The notes under the pieces were generated by a model. It was not told the DNA's origin, ran no database searches, and saw only the letters and a list, made by a program, of their open reading frames with translations. Position numbers and translations under genes: made by a program. A stretch of 64,000 nucleotides of DNA. Origin: Streptomyces genisteinicus. Lineage in GTDB: Bacteria > Actinomycetota > Actinomycetes > Streptomycetales > Streptomycetaceae. Where the stretch lies: NCBI RefSeq assembly GCF_014489615.1, contig NZ_CP060825.1, positions 3,486,501-3,550,500 of the forward strand. The letters run 5' to 3'. This document shows, one piece after another, positions 51,356-60,493 of this stretch; the stretch's first letter is position 1, and the number at the start of each line of letters is the position of its first letter.

Positions 51356-52164
51356 GCACCGCGCCCTTCCCGTACAAGCTCGTCGCCACGGACCTCGACG
51401 GCACGCTGCTGCGCAGCGACGACACCGTCTCGCAGCGCACCCGTGACGCTCTCGCCGCGGTCACCGCGGCGGGAGCGGCGCACATCGTGGTGACCGGTCG
51501 CGCCGTCCCGTGGACGCGGCACATCCTCGACGACCTCGGCTACGACGGCCTCGCCGTCTGCGGCCAGGGGGCGCAGGTCTACCACGCCGGCGAGCACCGG
51601 CTGCTCACCTCCCTGACCCTGGACCGGCAGCTGGCGGGCCTCGCCCTGTCCAAGATCGAGGCGGAGGTCGGGCCGCTGGCGCTCGCCGCGAGCCGCGACG
51701 GTCTGGACGGCGAGGTGCTGATCGCGCCCGGCTACCGGGCGCAGGAGGGCCCGCTGCCCTACATGCCGATGAAGGACCCGTCCGAACTGTGGGCGGCGCC
51801 GCTCAACAAGCTCTACATCCAGCACCCCGAACTCGGCGACGACGAACTCGCCCGGGCGGCCAGACAGACGGTCGGCAGCCTGGTGGACGTGGTGATGGCG
51901 GGCCCGGGGATAGTGGAGATCCTGCCGCTCGGCCTGAGCAAGGCGACCGGCCTCTCACTGGCGGCCCGCCGGCTGGGCGTCCGCGGCGCGGACACCATCG
52001 CCTTCGGCGACATGCCGAACGACGTCCCGATGTTCGGCTGGGCGGCGCACGGTGTGGCCATGGCCAACGCGCACGACGAACTCAAGGCCGTGGCCCACGA
52101 GATCACCGCCTCCAACGACGCCGACGGCATCGCGGTGGTGCTGGAGCAGCTGCTCGCGGCCTGA
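51352..52164 (+). CDS. HAD-superfamily hydrolase (Cof type)
   Basis: 270 residues from GTG 51352, coupled to serS by a GTGA overlap. HAD motif I LVATDLDGTLLRSDD (nucleophile Asp), motif II VVTGR, motif III Lys in LSKATGL and motif IV FGDMPNDVPMFGWA are all present, with a C2B cap between II and III. Cof-like enzymes dephosphorylate small phosphorylated metabolites such as sugar phosphates; the substrate here is unknown. A paralogue lies at 59476. Confidence 0.92.
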   Translation: MSTAPFPYKLVATDLDGTLLRSDDTVSQRTRDALAAVTAAGAAHIVVTGRAVPWTRHILDDLGYDGLAVCGQGAQVYHAGEHRLLTSLTLDRQLAGLALSKIEAEVGPLALAASRDGLDGEVLIAPGYRAQEGPLPYMPMKDPSELWAAPLNKLYIQHPELGDDELARAARQTVGSLVDVVMAGPGIVEILPLGLSKATGLSLAARRLGVRGADTIAFGDMPNDVPMFGWAAHGVAMANAHDELKAVAHEITASNDADGIAVVLEQLLAA

Positions 52165-52810
52165 GCCGCGGACCCGGACGGTCGGTCCCGGCAGGGGCGC
52201 GGCTCGGGCGCGAGGTGCGCGAGGTGCACGCGGCGGGAGCGGCGCGGCGGTCAGAGCGGCGAGGTTCGCGCGCGCCGCGGCCCGAGCGGCGCGGGGCGGA
52301 GTGCGCGGTCCGAGCGGCAGGTGCTGGCAGGTGCGCCCGGTCCGTTGCGCGCGCACCCGAGCGGCACGGTGCGCCCGGCACGGTGCGCCCGGCATGTGGC
52401 GCTCGGCGGGGACGACATCCGCGCCCCCGGGAGCCCGCGTGGCGGCCGCCGGGGAGGGGGCGGCCCGCGCGGATGCGCGCTCGAAGCGGCCGCCCCCTGG
52501 GCAGTGACACCGAGCGGCGCGCGGCGGCGGCTCCACCCCGCTGCTTCCTGCCCGGCCCTGCCCGGAAGAGAGCACCGCGGACGGGGACTCGAACTCCGCG
52601 TCGTCGCCGTGCCCTTTTCCCGGTCCGTCCATCGGTCGCACATGTGTGCGGCACCGACAGGACAACTCTGCCGCGCCGGACGCCGCGGTGCCACCGGATT
52701 TCCCGGGGCGGAACGGGCTCCTGGATCTCCCGGTGCCCCCGGTCCCGCTCCGATCCCGCTCCCGGCGGCCGGCGCGGCCGCCGGTCCCACGCGGCCCGGC
52801 GACGCGGCAC
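52165..52810. other. GC-rich intergenic region with short repeats
   Basis: About 650 nt after the HAD gene with no supportable gene. The 14-nt unit CGGCACGGTGCGCC is tandemly duplicated (52362-52375, 52376-52389), and GAGCGGC-type motifs recur between 52250 and 52370. The open frames here are Arg/Pro/Ala-rich shadows. Confidence 0.5.
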
Positions 52811-52850
52811 GCCCGCGGGGCGGGAGCGATCGCGCTCCCGCCCCGCGGGC
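52811..52850 (-). terminator. Strong terminator of the ABC exporter operon
   Basis: An 18-bp perfect stem (52811-52828 with 52833-52850, loop ATCG) lies 30 nt past the stop of the last operon gene. Confidence 0.85.
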
Positions 52851-52879
52851 GTGTCACCGGTCCGGGCCCGTCCCGGGGC

Positions 52880-53608
52880 TCACTCCTCGCCGGCGAGAGT
52901 CAGGGAGCGCAGCTTGTGGCCCGCGTACCAGGTCGCGGCCACGGTCACCCCGGCGAGCAGCGCCACCGCCGCCGGGAGGCCGACGTCCGAGCCGACCAGG
53001 CCGTCCCCGGCGATGCGTTCGGCGAGGGACAGCGCCCACTGCTGGACGCTGAGCGTCCGCGCGCCCGGCACCAGGCTGCCGAAGAGCGTCTCCCACACCA
53101 GGGCGTAGACGAGGCCGATGACGACCGCGTGCCGGCTGACCGTGCCGAGCAGCAGGAACAGCGCGCTGTAGGCGATCGAGGCGACCAGCGCGGCGACCGT
53201 GTAGGCGACGGCGATCTGCTGCCCGTTGCCGTTCAGGATCAGGCCCGCGAGGAAGGTGGGCACCGCCGAGAAGGCCATGGTCACGGCGATCGCGACGATC
53301 AGCTTGGTGAACACGATCACCGGCCGCTTCACGGGCTTGGAGAGCAGGTAGACGATCGAGCCGTCGTCGATCTCGGGGCTGATCGCCCCGGTGCCCGCGA
53401 TCACCCCGATCAGCGGCACCATCGTGGCCAGTGCGAACCCGCCGAGGACGTCGGCGGCCACCTGGTCGTCGACCCCGTTCAGCGTGCGCACGGCGAAGGC
53501 GATGAGCAGCAGCAGGGCGGGGAGCACGAAGAGGATCGCGGCCCGGCGCCGTCCGAGGACGGCCTTGTAGGTGAGCCGGGCGACGGTGGGGTTGTACATC
53601 TGCGTCAC
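52880..53608 (-). CDS. ABC-2 type transporter permease (operon gene 4)
   Basis: 242 residues from GTG 53608 (an ATG three codons later is possible; AAAGGAG precedes both). Six hydrophobic segments are visible (ILFVLPALLLLIAFAV, LATMVPLIGVIAGTGAI, FTKLIVAIAVTMAFSAVPTF, AYTVAALVASIAYSALFLLL, VVIGLVYALVWETLFG, AVALLAGVTVAATWYAG). EIDDGSIVYLLSKPVKR is the coupling-helix region typical of ABC-2 permeases. It pairs with the ATPase whose stop is 8 nt upstream. Confidence 0.9.
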   Translation of the reverse strand: MTQMYNPTVARLTYKAVLGRRRAAILFVLPALLLLIAFAVRTLNGVDDQVAADVLGGFALATMVPLIGVIAGTGAISPEIDDGSIVYLLSKPVKRPVIVFTKLIVAIAVTMAFSAVPTFLAGLILNGNGQQIAVAYTVAALVASIAYSALFLLLGTVSRHAVVIGLVYALVWETLFGSLVPGARTLSVQQWALSLAERIAGDGLVGSDVGLPAAVALLAGVTVAATWYAGHKLRSLTLAGEE

Positions 53609-53616
53609 CGCTCCTT

Positions 53617-54528
53617 TCAGGCCGTTACGAGGTAGGAGAAGACCGATTCGAGGGACTCGTCGGACGGCGAGACCGTCAGCAGCCGGATGGAGTGCTCACG
53701 GGCGACCCTCGGCAGCAGTTCGGTGAAGCGGCCGAAGTCGACGGCCTGGATGCGCAGCGCCCCTTCGGTGACGTCGACCTCGATGCCCGCCGTCGACGGG
53801 TCCGCGATCAGCGCGGCCGCGAGCGCCCGGTCGTCGCTGGAACGGACCAGGTAGCGGTGCGGCCGGTCGGTCATCAGCCGCCGGATCCGGCGGAAGTCGC
53901 CGCTGGCCGCGTGCCGTCCCGCGACGATCACCTCGATGTGGGAGGCGAGTTGCTCGACCTCCTCCAGGATGTGCGAGGAGAAGAGGACGGTCCGGCCCTC
54001 GGCGCCCATCCTGCGCAGCAGGTCCATCAGCTGCATCCGCTGGCGCGGGTCCATGCCGTTGAACGGCTCGTCGAGCAGCAGCACCGCCGGGTCGTGGACG
54101 AGGGCGGACGCCATCTTCACGCGCTGGCGCATGCCCTTGCTGTACGTCGAGATCTTGCGGTCCTGGGCGTACTCCATCTCGACCGTGGCAAGCGCCTTCT
54201 GCGCGGCGCGGGCGTCGAGCCCGTGGAGTTCGGCGTTGGCGACGACGAAGTCGCGGCCGGTGAGGAAGTCGTACATCGCCTCCCGCTCGGGGACGACGCC
54301 GATCTGCCGGTACACCGACTCGTTGCGCCAGATCGGCTGCCCGTCGAGGGTGACCGTGCCGGTGGAGGGGGCGAGGAAGCCGCCCATCATGTTGATCAGC
54401 GTGGACTTGCCCGCGCCGTTCGGGCCGAGCAGGCCCGTCACACCAGGACCGATGTCCATGGTCACGTCGTTGACGGCGACCACGTTGCCGAACCACCGTG
54501 AGGCATGCTGGACAGCTACTGAGGTCAC
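53617..54528 (-). CDS. ABC transporter ATP-binding protein (operon gene 3)
   Basis: 303 residues from GTG 54528, overlapping the stop of the upstream permease (GTGA). Walker A LLGPNGAGKSTL, signature TYSKGMRQRVKMASALVH, Walker B AVLLLDEPFNGMDPRQ and the switch His in FSSHIL are intact. The C-terminal ~80 residues are the usual DrrA-like extension. It should drive export with the downstream permease. Confidence 0.93.
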   Translation of the reverse strand: MTSVAVQHASRWFGNVVAVNDVTMDIGPGVTGLLGPNGAGKSTLINMMGGFLAPSTGTVTLDGQPIWRNESVYRQIGVVPEREAMYDFLTGRDFVVANAELHGLDARAAQKALATVEMEYAQDRKISTYSKGMRQRVKMASALVHDPAVLLLDEPFNGMDPRQRMQLMDLLRRMGAEGRTVLFSSHILEEVEQLASHIEVIVAGRHAASGDFRRIRRLMTDRPHRYLVRSSDDRALAAALIADPSTAGIEVDVTEGALRIQAVDFGRFTELLPRVAREHSIRLLTVSPSDESLESVFSYLVTA

Positions 54529-55427
54529 AGCCCCACCTTCCGGTAGCGGCGCATCAGCACGGCGTAGCAGCCGGCGATCAGCGCGAGGACGACGAGCAGG
54601 TAGACGACGCCGGCGCCGGTGCCGGGGCCGGAACCGCCGGGGAAGGCGGACTCGGCGCCCAGGAAGGCGGTCTGCACCCCGTCGACGAGCGTGACCGGGG
54701 AGAACAGGCCGAGCCACTGGATCGCCCCGGCCGATCCGGTCTCCCAGGAGATCGCCTGCACGGTGGAGACCGCGCCGTAGGTGATGGTCAGGGTCGCGAT
54801 GACGGCGGCGACGCCGAAGCCGCGCCGGGGGGTGAGGGCGGCCAGCACCAGGCCGATGCCGCCGAAGAGGACGGAGAGGAGCGCCACGGAGACCATGCCC
54901 TGTGCGAAGCCCTTCGTCTGGTCCCAGAAGTTGAACTTCGCCAGCATCGCGCCCAGGTAGAGGATCACCAGCGGGACACCCGTGAGCAGGAGCAGCGCCG
55001 ACGCCATGGCGGCGAACTTCGCGACCACGTAGTCCACCCGCTCGATCGGACGGGAGAAGTACAGCGGCACGGACTTGAACCGCAGGTCGCGGGAGACGGA
55101 CTGGGGCGCCTGCGCGGCGAGGAACAGGCCGATGAGCGCCTGCGTCACGATCGCGAAGCGGGTGTACTCCACCGGCAGGTCGGTCGTGCCGGGGACCGCC
55201 ACCGCGACCGCGACCATGATGGCCGCGACCAGGCACATGATGCCCATCAGGATCATCGGCAGGACCTTGGACTTGGCGGAACGGCCGAGGCCGAAGGCGC
55301 CGCGCAGGGACTGCGAGTACAGCGAGCGGCGCGCGTAGGCGCGGCCGAGGCGGGGGCCGTCGTAGTGGCGGTATCCGATGTTGTGGATCCGCGAGGAATC
55401 GGGCGCCCCCGGGGTGTGGGTGCTCAC
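54525..55427 (-). CDS. ABC-2 type transporter permease (operon gene 2)
   Basis: 300 residues from GTG 55427, overlapping the upstream ATPase stop. A cytoplasmic N-terminus (NIGYRHYDGPRLGRAYARRS) is followed by six membrane helices, starting LPMILMGIMCLVAAIMVAVA. The loop RFKSVPLYFSRPIERVDYV is the coupling region seen in this permease family. It probably forms one transporter with the ATPase encoded immediately upstream. Confidence 0.9.
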   Translation of the reverse strand: MSTHTPGAPDSSRIHNIGYRHYDGPRLGRAYARRSLYSQSLRGAFGLGRSAKSKVLPMILMGIMCLVAAIMVAVAVAVPGTTDLPVEYTRFAIVTQALIGLFLAAQAPQSVSRDLRFKSVPLYFSRPIERVDYVVAKFAAMASALLLLTGVPLVILYLGAMLAKFNFWDQTKGFAQGMVSVALLSVLFGGIGLVLAALTPRRGFGVAAVIATLTITYGAVSTVQAISWETGSAGAIQWLGLFSPVTLVDGVQTAFLGAESAFPGGSGPGTGAGVVYLLVVLALIAGCYAVLMRRYRKVGL

Positions 55428-56494
55428 CGTGCCTGCACCTCCTCGCCGGCAGCCGTCGCCGTGCCGGTCTCGTGGTCCGTGCCGTCGCCGGCCCGTGTGC
55501 CGTGTCCGCCGTCCCGGGACGCGGGGGATGTGGGGGACGCCGGGGACGCCTGGGCCGCTGCGGGCCGGAAGACCTCGGCGATGTGGTGGCGGCGCTGTTC
55601 CATCCGCACGAGTCCGAGGCCGAGCCCGGCGACGGTGTCCCGGACGGTGTCGTACGTCTGGTCGCCTACCGCCTCCAGCAGCAGGATGTGGCCTGCCCCG
55701 GGCAGCCCCTCCTCGGTGCCCTCGTGGATGCGGACCCCGGCAGCGGTCAGCGCCGCCCGCAGCGCCCCGGTGCCGTCGGGGTGGGTGTCGGAGTCGGTGA
55801 CCTCGACCGCGAGCGTGGCCGTGGCCTGGGTGAAGTCCTTGGTGGAGCTGGAGCGCAGCAGGCTGCCGCCGTCGATGACGACGACGTGGTCGCAGGTGCG
55901 CTCCAGCTCGCCGAGCAGATGGGAGGTGACGAGCACCGAGATGCCGAAGTCGGTGTGGATCCGGCGGATGAGGCCGAGCATCTCGTCCCGGCCGACCGGG
56001 TCGAGACCGTTGGTCGGCTCGTCCAGCAGCACCAGCTGAGGGTCGTGGACGAGGGCCTGCGCGAGCTTCACCCGCTGTTTCATGCCCGTCGAGTAGCCGC
56101 CGATGGGCCGGTAGCGCTCCTCGTACAGGCCCACGTGGCGCAGGGTGTCGGCGGTGCGCTCGCGTGCGGCGGTCGCCGGCAGGCCCGACATGCGCGCCAT
56201 GTGGACGACGAACTCGGTGGCCGAGACGTCGGGCGGCAGGCAGTCGTGCTCGGGCATGTAGCCGACGCGCTCGCGGATCTCGGCGCCGCTCGTGGCCACG
56301 TCGAGACCGAGCACGGCGGCTCGGCCCTCGGAGGCGGGGGACAGACCCAGAAGGATCTTGATCAACGTGGACTTGCCGGCTCCGTTGGCGCCCACCAGGC
56401 CGGTCACACCGGGGCCGATGTCCAACGAGAGCCGGTCAAGCGCGGTCACCCGGGGGAACCGCTTGCTCAGGCTTTCGGTCGCGATCACAGTCAC
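55424..56494 (-). CDS. ABC transporter ATP-binding protein (operon gene 1)
   Basis: 356 residues from GTG 56494 (GTG 56488 also possible; no clear RBS, so a leaderless start is likely). Walker A LVGANGAGKSTLI, signature GYSTGMKQRVKLAQ, Walker B LVLLDEPTNGLDPVG and switch His SHLLGELE. The C-terminal ~50 residues are an unusual Ala/Gly/Thr-rich tail (ASPASPTSPASRDGGHGTRA). First of four overlapping genes with the order ATPase-permease-ATPase-permease. The substrate is unknown. Confidence 0.92.
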   Translation of the reverse strand: MTVIATESLSKRFPRVTALDRLSLDIGPGVTGLVGANGAGKSTLIKILLGLSPASEGRAAVLGLDVATSGAEIRERVGYMPEHDCLPPDVSATEFVVHMARMSGLPATAARERTADTLRHVGLYEERYRPIGGYSTGMKQRVKLAQALVHDPQLVLLDEPTNGLDPVGRDEMLGLIRRIHTDFGISVLVTSHLLGELERTCDHVVVIDGGSLLRSSSTKDFTQATATLAVEVTDSDTHPDGTGALRAALTAAGVRIHEGTEEGLPGAGHILLLEAVGDQTYDTVRDTVAGLGLGLVRMEQRRHHIAEVFRPAAAQASPASPTSPASRDGGHGTRAGDGTDHETGTATAAGEEVQAR

Positions 56495-57653
56495 AGGTCG
56501 ACCGTAGTGGCGGGCGCCACATCCGGCGTCAGTCTCGCGTCCCGACCTTCTCCGACTCCAGAGGTACGCGACCCCGACGGGGCGTGCGACCTGAGTGGGG
56601 GTTCCTCCCTGCGGGCCGCCGCGGACCGCGGGGTCCGGGGCCCGGCGGCGCGACGGCGGGGCGCGGCCGGACACCCATCCGCGCCGGCGGGGGCCGAGGG
56701 GCAGCGGGGCAGGTGAGCGGTACGGGACCGGCCGCGGCGCTCGTCCTGGCCGGGTACGGGGGCCACAGGTGATCGCGGGGTGCGGGACGCCCAAGGAGCC
56801 CTTGTCGCAGCGGAGTCGGCGTGAGCGACGGGACGGAAGGAAGGGCGCACAAAGAGTTACCAATACGGACAAAAAGGCCGCATAGAGGATCACGGAGAAG
56901 GTCGCGGCAGAGCACGGGGACGGCGGACGCAGGCCCGGCAACACCCATACCGTACGGGCCGGTTGCCGAGTCACCGCGAAGCCGCCGCCGAGCTACGGAT
57001 ACCGGCCCCCGGCTTCCGGGAGGTGGCCCTCGCGGCGGCCTCCCCGAACGGCAGAGGCTCGCACGCGGACGGTGCGGGCGCTCCCCAACGCCCCCCGCAC
57101 GCAACCCTCTCCGCCCGCTCGCGCGCTTCGCACCCCCAGCACGCCGGATGCCGCTGCGCTCGTACAGAGCAGGCTCCCGCGCGCCGATCCGACGGGTGCG
57201 GGTCGGCCTCGCGGTCCCCCGGTGGCGCATGGATCGCCTCCACCGGCCGCTTCACCGGCACCGGCCCGCGGCAAGGAGCCGCCTCGCGGCCGAGTCGTCA
57301 CCAACACCCCAACCCCCGCTCCGGAACGGTGCATCCGGTGGCGCTGCACGCTCCGCGGCGCCGTGACCGCGCCGCGTTCACGGCGGCCCCGGAGGCGCCC
57401 GCCGCGCGGGTTCGCCTCCGCGACGCATCCGGACGACGGTACGGCCGGCAGATCACCGCACAGGCTCCCAAGTCCGCTTGCAGAGCGCCCTTTCGTCGGC
57501 AGGGAGGGTCGACAGGGACTCCACGCAACGGCATTGAGCGCCACAGGTGCACACGCACACCAACAGGGCACCCGACGTACGGGTTTGACCGATGATCATC
57601 GAAATGTGCACGCCTGCCCGCGAGTTGCCCAAAGGGGTTACGACACAGGCTCG
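56495..57653. other. Long noncoding region upstream of the ABC operon
   Basis: About 1.2 kb without a supportable gene. The open frames on both strands are Arg/Pro/Ala-rich and have no conserved motifs. A short AT-rich island (56850-56885, minus strand TTTTTGTCCGTATTGGTAAC) about 360 nt before the ABC operon is a plausible minus-strand promoter. Confidence 0.5.
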
Positions 57654-57707
57654 TTGTCCACAGAATCGTCAATTTACCTGTGGATAAGTCGAGTTGCTTG
57701 TGGATCA
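57654..57707. promoter_or_regulatory. DnaA-box triplet upstream of kptA
   Basis: TTGTCCACA at 57654-57662, TGTGGATAA at 57679-57687 and TGTGGATCA (one mismatch) at 57699-57707. The intervening DNA is AT-richer than average. kptA starts 62 nt after the last box. Confidence 0.6.
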
Positions 57708-57768
57708 AACATCCGGGTCATCGGAAATTCGAGTGGCGTCCACGACATCTCCGAGGCACTCTGCCGAC

Positions 57769-58341
57769 ATGACCACAGGACCATCCGGCGCCTCACCCGA
57801 CGAGCGGCGCACCGTGAAGGTGTCGAAGTACCTCTCGAAGCATCTGCGCCACCAGCCGGAGCGCATCGGCCTCACCCTCGACGCCAACGGCTGGGTGCCC
57901 GTCGAGGAACTGCTCCGGGCTGCCGGCGCCCACGGCTTCCCCCTCACCCGCGCCGAGCTCGACCACGTCGTCGCGGCCAACGACAAGAAGCGCTTCGCGA
58001 TCGACGGCGAGCGGATCCGCGCCAGCCAGGGCCACACCGTCGAGGTCGACCTCGACCTGCCGGCCGCGCAGCCGCCGGAGTACCTGTACCACGGCACCGT
58101 CGCCGGCAATCTCGACGCGATCCGCTCGGAGGGACTGCGGCCCATGAGCCGCCACGACGTCCACCTCTCCCCCGACCGGGAGACCGCCACCCGCGTCGGC
58201 GCCCGCCGCGGCCGCCCGGTCGTCCTCCCCGTGCACGCCGGCGCCCTCCACCGCGCCGGACACGTCTTCCGCGTCAGCGCCAACGGTGTGTGGCTCACCG
58301 CGTCCGTCCCGGCGGAGTACATCCGCTTCCCCGGCGGCTGA
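57769..58341 (+). CDS. kptA: RNA 2'-phosphotransferase (Tpt1/KptA)
   Basis: 190 residues from ATG 57769; an upstream in-frame extension lacks support. The family core is clear: VSKYLSKHLRHQPERIGL at the N-terminus, VAANDKKRFAI in the middle and YLYHGTVAGNLDAIRSEGL in the NAD-binding C-terminal half, followed by HLSPDRETATRVGARRGRPV. It transfers the 2'-phosphate of RNA to NAD+; in bacteria, where tRNA splicing of that kind is absent, its natural substrate is unclear. It seems monocistronic. Confidence 0.93.
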   Translation: MTTGPSGASPDERRTVKVSKYLSKHLRHQPERIGLTLDANGWVPVEELLRAAGAHGFPLTRAELDHVVAANDKKRFAIDGERIRASQGHTVEVDLDLPAAQPPEYLYHGTVAGNLDAIRSEGLRPMSRHDVHLSPDRETATRVGARRGRPVVLPVHAGALHRAGHVFRVSANGVWLTASVPAEYIRFPGG

Positions 58342-58409
58342 CGCCCGCCCGGCTGCCGCGCCCGCGGCGGCCACCGCGCCCGCCGCGGACACGGACGTAG
58401 TCTCGGGGC

Positions 58410-59312
58410 ATGACTCTGCGCCTGAGCACCGTGATCCTCCCCGTCGACCGCTGGCACGAAGGGGGCCGCGCCCGGTGGCAGCGCGCCGAGGACCTCGGCT
58501 TCCACACCGCGTACACCTACGACCACCTGTCGTGGCGCTCCTTCCGCGACGGCCCCTGGTTCGGCGCCCTGCCGACCCTCACCGCCGCCGCCACGGCCAC
58601 CGAGCGCCTCCGTCTCGGCACCCTCGTCACGTCCCCGAACTTCCGCCACCCCGTGACGCTCGCCAAGGAGCTGATCTCGCTGGACGACGTCTCGGGCGGG
58701 CGGGTCACCCTCGGCATCGGGGCGGGCGGCAGCGGCTTCGACGCCACCGCTCTCGGCCAGGACGCCTGGACGCCGCGCGAACGCGCCGACCGTTTCGGCG
58801 AGTTCGTCCCGCTGCTGGACCGGCTGCTGACCGAGGACGCCGTCTCGCAGCGCGGGGACTTCTACTCCGCCGAGGAGGCCCGGAACATCCCCGGCTGCGT
58901 CCAGCGCCCGCGGATCCCCTTCGCCGTCGCGGCGACCGGCCCGCGCGGGCTCCGGCTCGCCGCCCGGTACGGCCAGGCCTGGGTCACCACCGGCGACCCG
59001 AAGCTGTACGAGACCGGTACGCCCGAGCAGTCCGTCGAGGCGCTGCGCGGCCAGGTCGAGAAGCTTGGCGCGGCCTGTGCCGGGGAGGGCCGGGACGTGG
59101 CGGATCTGGACAAGATCCTGCTCACCGGGTTCACCCCGGACCGCACGCGCCCGCTGGACTCGGTCGGCGCGTTCGTGGACTTCGCGGGCCGCCACCGCGA
59201 GCTGGGCTTCACCGAGATCGTGGTGCACTGGCCGATCCCCGACTCGGATTTCGCCGCCGACCAGGGCGTCTTCGAGAAGATCGCCTCCGAGGCGCCGGCC
59301 CAGCTCGGCTGA
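58410..59312 (+). CDS. LLM-class flavin-dependent oxidoreductase
   Basis: 300 residues from ATG 58410. It is a bacterial-luciferase-like TIM barrel: RARWQRAEDLGFHTAYTYDH at the N-terminus, LGTLVTSPNFRHPVTLAKE, and SGGRVTLGIGAGGSGFDATA in the cofactor-binding region. The family uses F420 or FMN; which one cannot be told from sequence alone. The substrate is unknown. It lies 68 nt after kptA in the same direction and may be cotranscribed with it. Confidence 0.88.
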   Translation: MTLRLSTVILPVDRWHEGGRARWQRAEDLGFHTAYTYDHLSWRSFRDGPWFGALPTLTAAATATERLRLGTLVTSPNFRHPVTLAKELISLDDVSGGRVTLGIGAGGSGFDATALGQDAWTPRERADRFGEFVPLLDRLLTEDAVSQRGDFYSAEEARNIPGCVQRPRIPFAVAATGPRGLRLAARYGQAWVTTGDPKLYETGTPEQSVEALRGQVEKLGAACAGEGRDVADLDKILLTGFTPDRTRPLDSVGAFVDFAGRHRELGFTEIVVHWPIPDSDFAADQGVFEKIASEAPAQLG

Positions 59313-59428
59313 GCGGGGACCGGGCCGTACGGCTCGGGTGCCGGGTGCGGTGGACGCCTCCACCGGTGGCGGGGCTGTGCGGAGGGACATCATCCGGACA
59401 CAGCCCGCACATGATCGATCACTCAGAT

Positions 59429-59463
59429 GTGCAAGCTCGTGCACGCCCGTGCACCTCGTGCGC
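59429..59463 (+). repeat. Helically phased GTGCA repeats before the HAD gene
   Basis: GTGCA starts at 59429, 59439 and 59449, exactly 10 bp apart, with a GTGCG at 59458. The last copy ends 12 nt before the HAD start codon, over the probable promoter. Confidence 0.5.
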
Positions 59464-59475
59464 GAGAATGACCCA

Positions 59476-60339
59476 GTGACGACTGATATCGATCCCCGGC
59501 CCCTGCCCGCCGTCCCCCGGCTGATCGCCACCGACCTGGACGGCACGCTCCTGCGTGACGACAAGTCCGTGTCGGAACGGACGATCGCGGCCCTCGCGGC
59601 CGCCGAGGAGGCCGGCATCGAGGTCTTCTTCGTCACCGGCCGGCCCGCCCGCTGGATGGACGTCGTCAGCGACCACGTCCACGGGCACGGACTCGCCATC
59701 TGCGGCAACGGCGCGGCCGTGGTCGACCTGCACTCCGGCGGCCGGCTGGTCCGGGTCCGCGACCTGCCGCGGCCCACCGCGCTCGACGTCGTCCGCACCC
59801 TCCGGGAGGCCGCGCCCGGCACCTCGTTCGCGGTCGAACTCGCCACCGGCATCCACTACGAACCCGCCTATCCGCCGTTCCACCTGGACCCCGGCGCCAC
59901 CGTCGCCTCCGCCGAGAAGCTGCTCCACGAGACGGGGCCCGGCCAGGGCGCCCCGGTGCTGAAGCTGCTGGCGCACCACACGGACCTGACCCCGGACGGC
60001 TTCCTGGCCCTCGCCCGCGCCGCGGCCGGTGACCGCGCCTCGATCACGCGCTCCAGCCCCACCGCCCTGCTGGAGATCAGCGGACACGGCGTCAGCAAGG
60101 CCAGCACCCTCGCGCTGTGCTGTGCCGAGCGCGGGATCTCCTCGGACGAGGTCGTCGCATTCGGCGACATGCCGAACGACGTGGAGATGCTGACCTGGGC
60201 GGGCACCTCCTACGCGATGGGCAACGCCCACCCCGACGTCCTCGCGGCGGCGTCCGGGCGGACGGTCGCCAACAACGAGGACGGCGTCGCGGTGATCGTC
60301 GAGGAGCTGGTGGCCCGCCGGATGGCCTCCCGCGGGTAG
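59476..60339 (+). CDS. HAD-superfamily hydrolase (Cof type)
   Basis: 287 residues from GTG 59476. Motif I LIATDLDGTLLRDD, motif II FVTGR, motif III Lys in GVSKASTL and motif IV FGDMPNDVEMLTWAG are intact, with a C2B cap between. It is a paralogue of the HAD protein encoded after serS. Substrate unknown. No RBS is obvious, so a leaderless start is possible. Phased GTGCA repeats directly upstream may be an operator. Confidence 0.92.
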   Translation: MTTDIDPRPLPAVPRLIATDLDGTLLRDDKSVSERTIAALAAAEEAGIEVFFVTGRPARWMDVVSDHVHGHGLAICGNGAAVVDLHSGGRLVRVRDLPRPTALDVVRTLREAAPGTSFAVELATGIHYEPAYPPFHLDPGATVASAEKLLHETGPGQGAPVLKLLAHHTDLTPDGFLALARAAAGDRASITRSSPTALLEISGHGVSKASTLALCCAERGISSDEVVAFGDMPNDVEMLTWAGTSYAMGNAHPDVLAAASGRTVANNEDGVAVIVEELVARRMASRG

Positions 60340-60493
60340 GCGCGCCACGCCGGTGCGGACGGACCGCACGGCGGCGTCCGCGTCCGCCCCCTGCGGGCAC
60401 GCCACCGGGTGCGGCGGCCGTCGCGCGCCGCGCCCGCACCGTGCGACGGGGCGGGTGCGGCCGGACGGCCCGCCGAACCGCGGGGCGCGCGGC

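Noticed and set aside
52165..52879. Possible gene between the HAD hydrolase and the ABC operon
   Set aside because: All frames are Arg/Pro/Ala-rich, several run through neighbouring genes in other frames, and none has an RBS or conserved motif.
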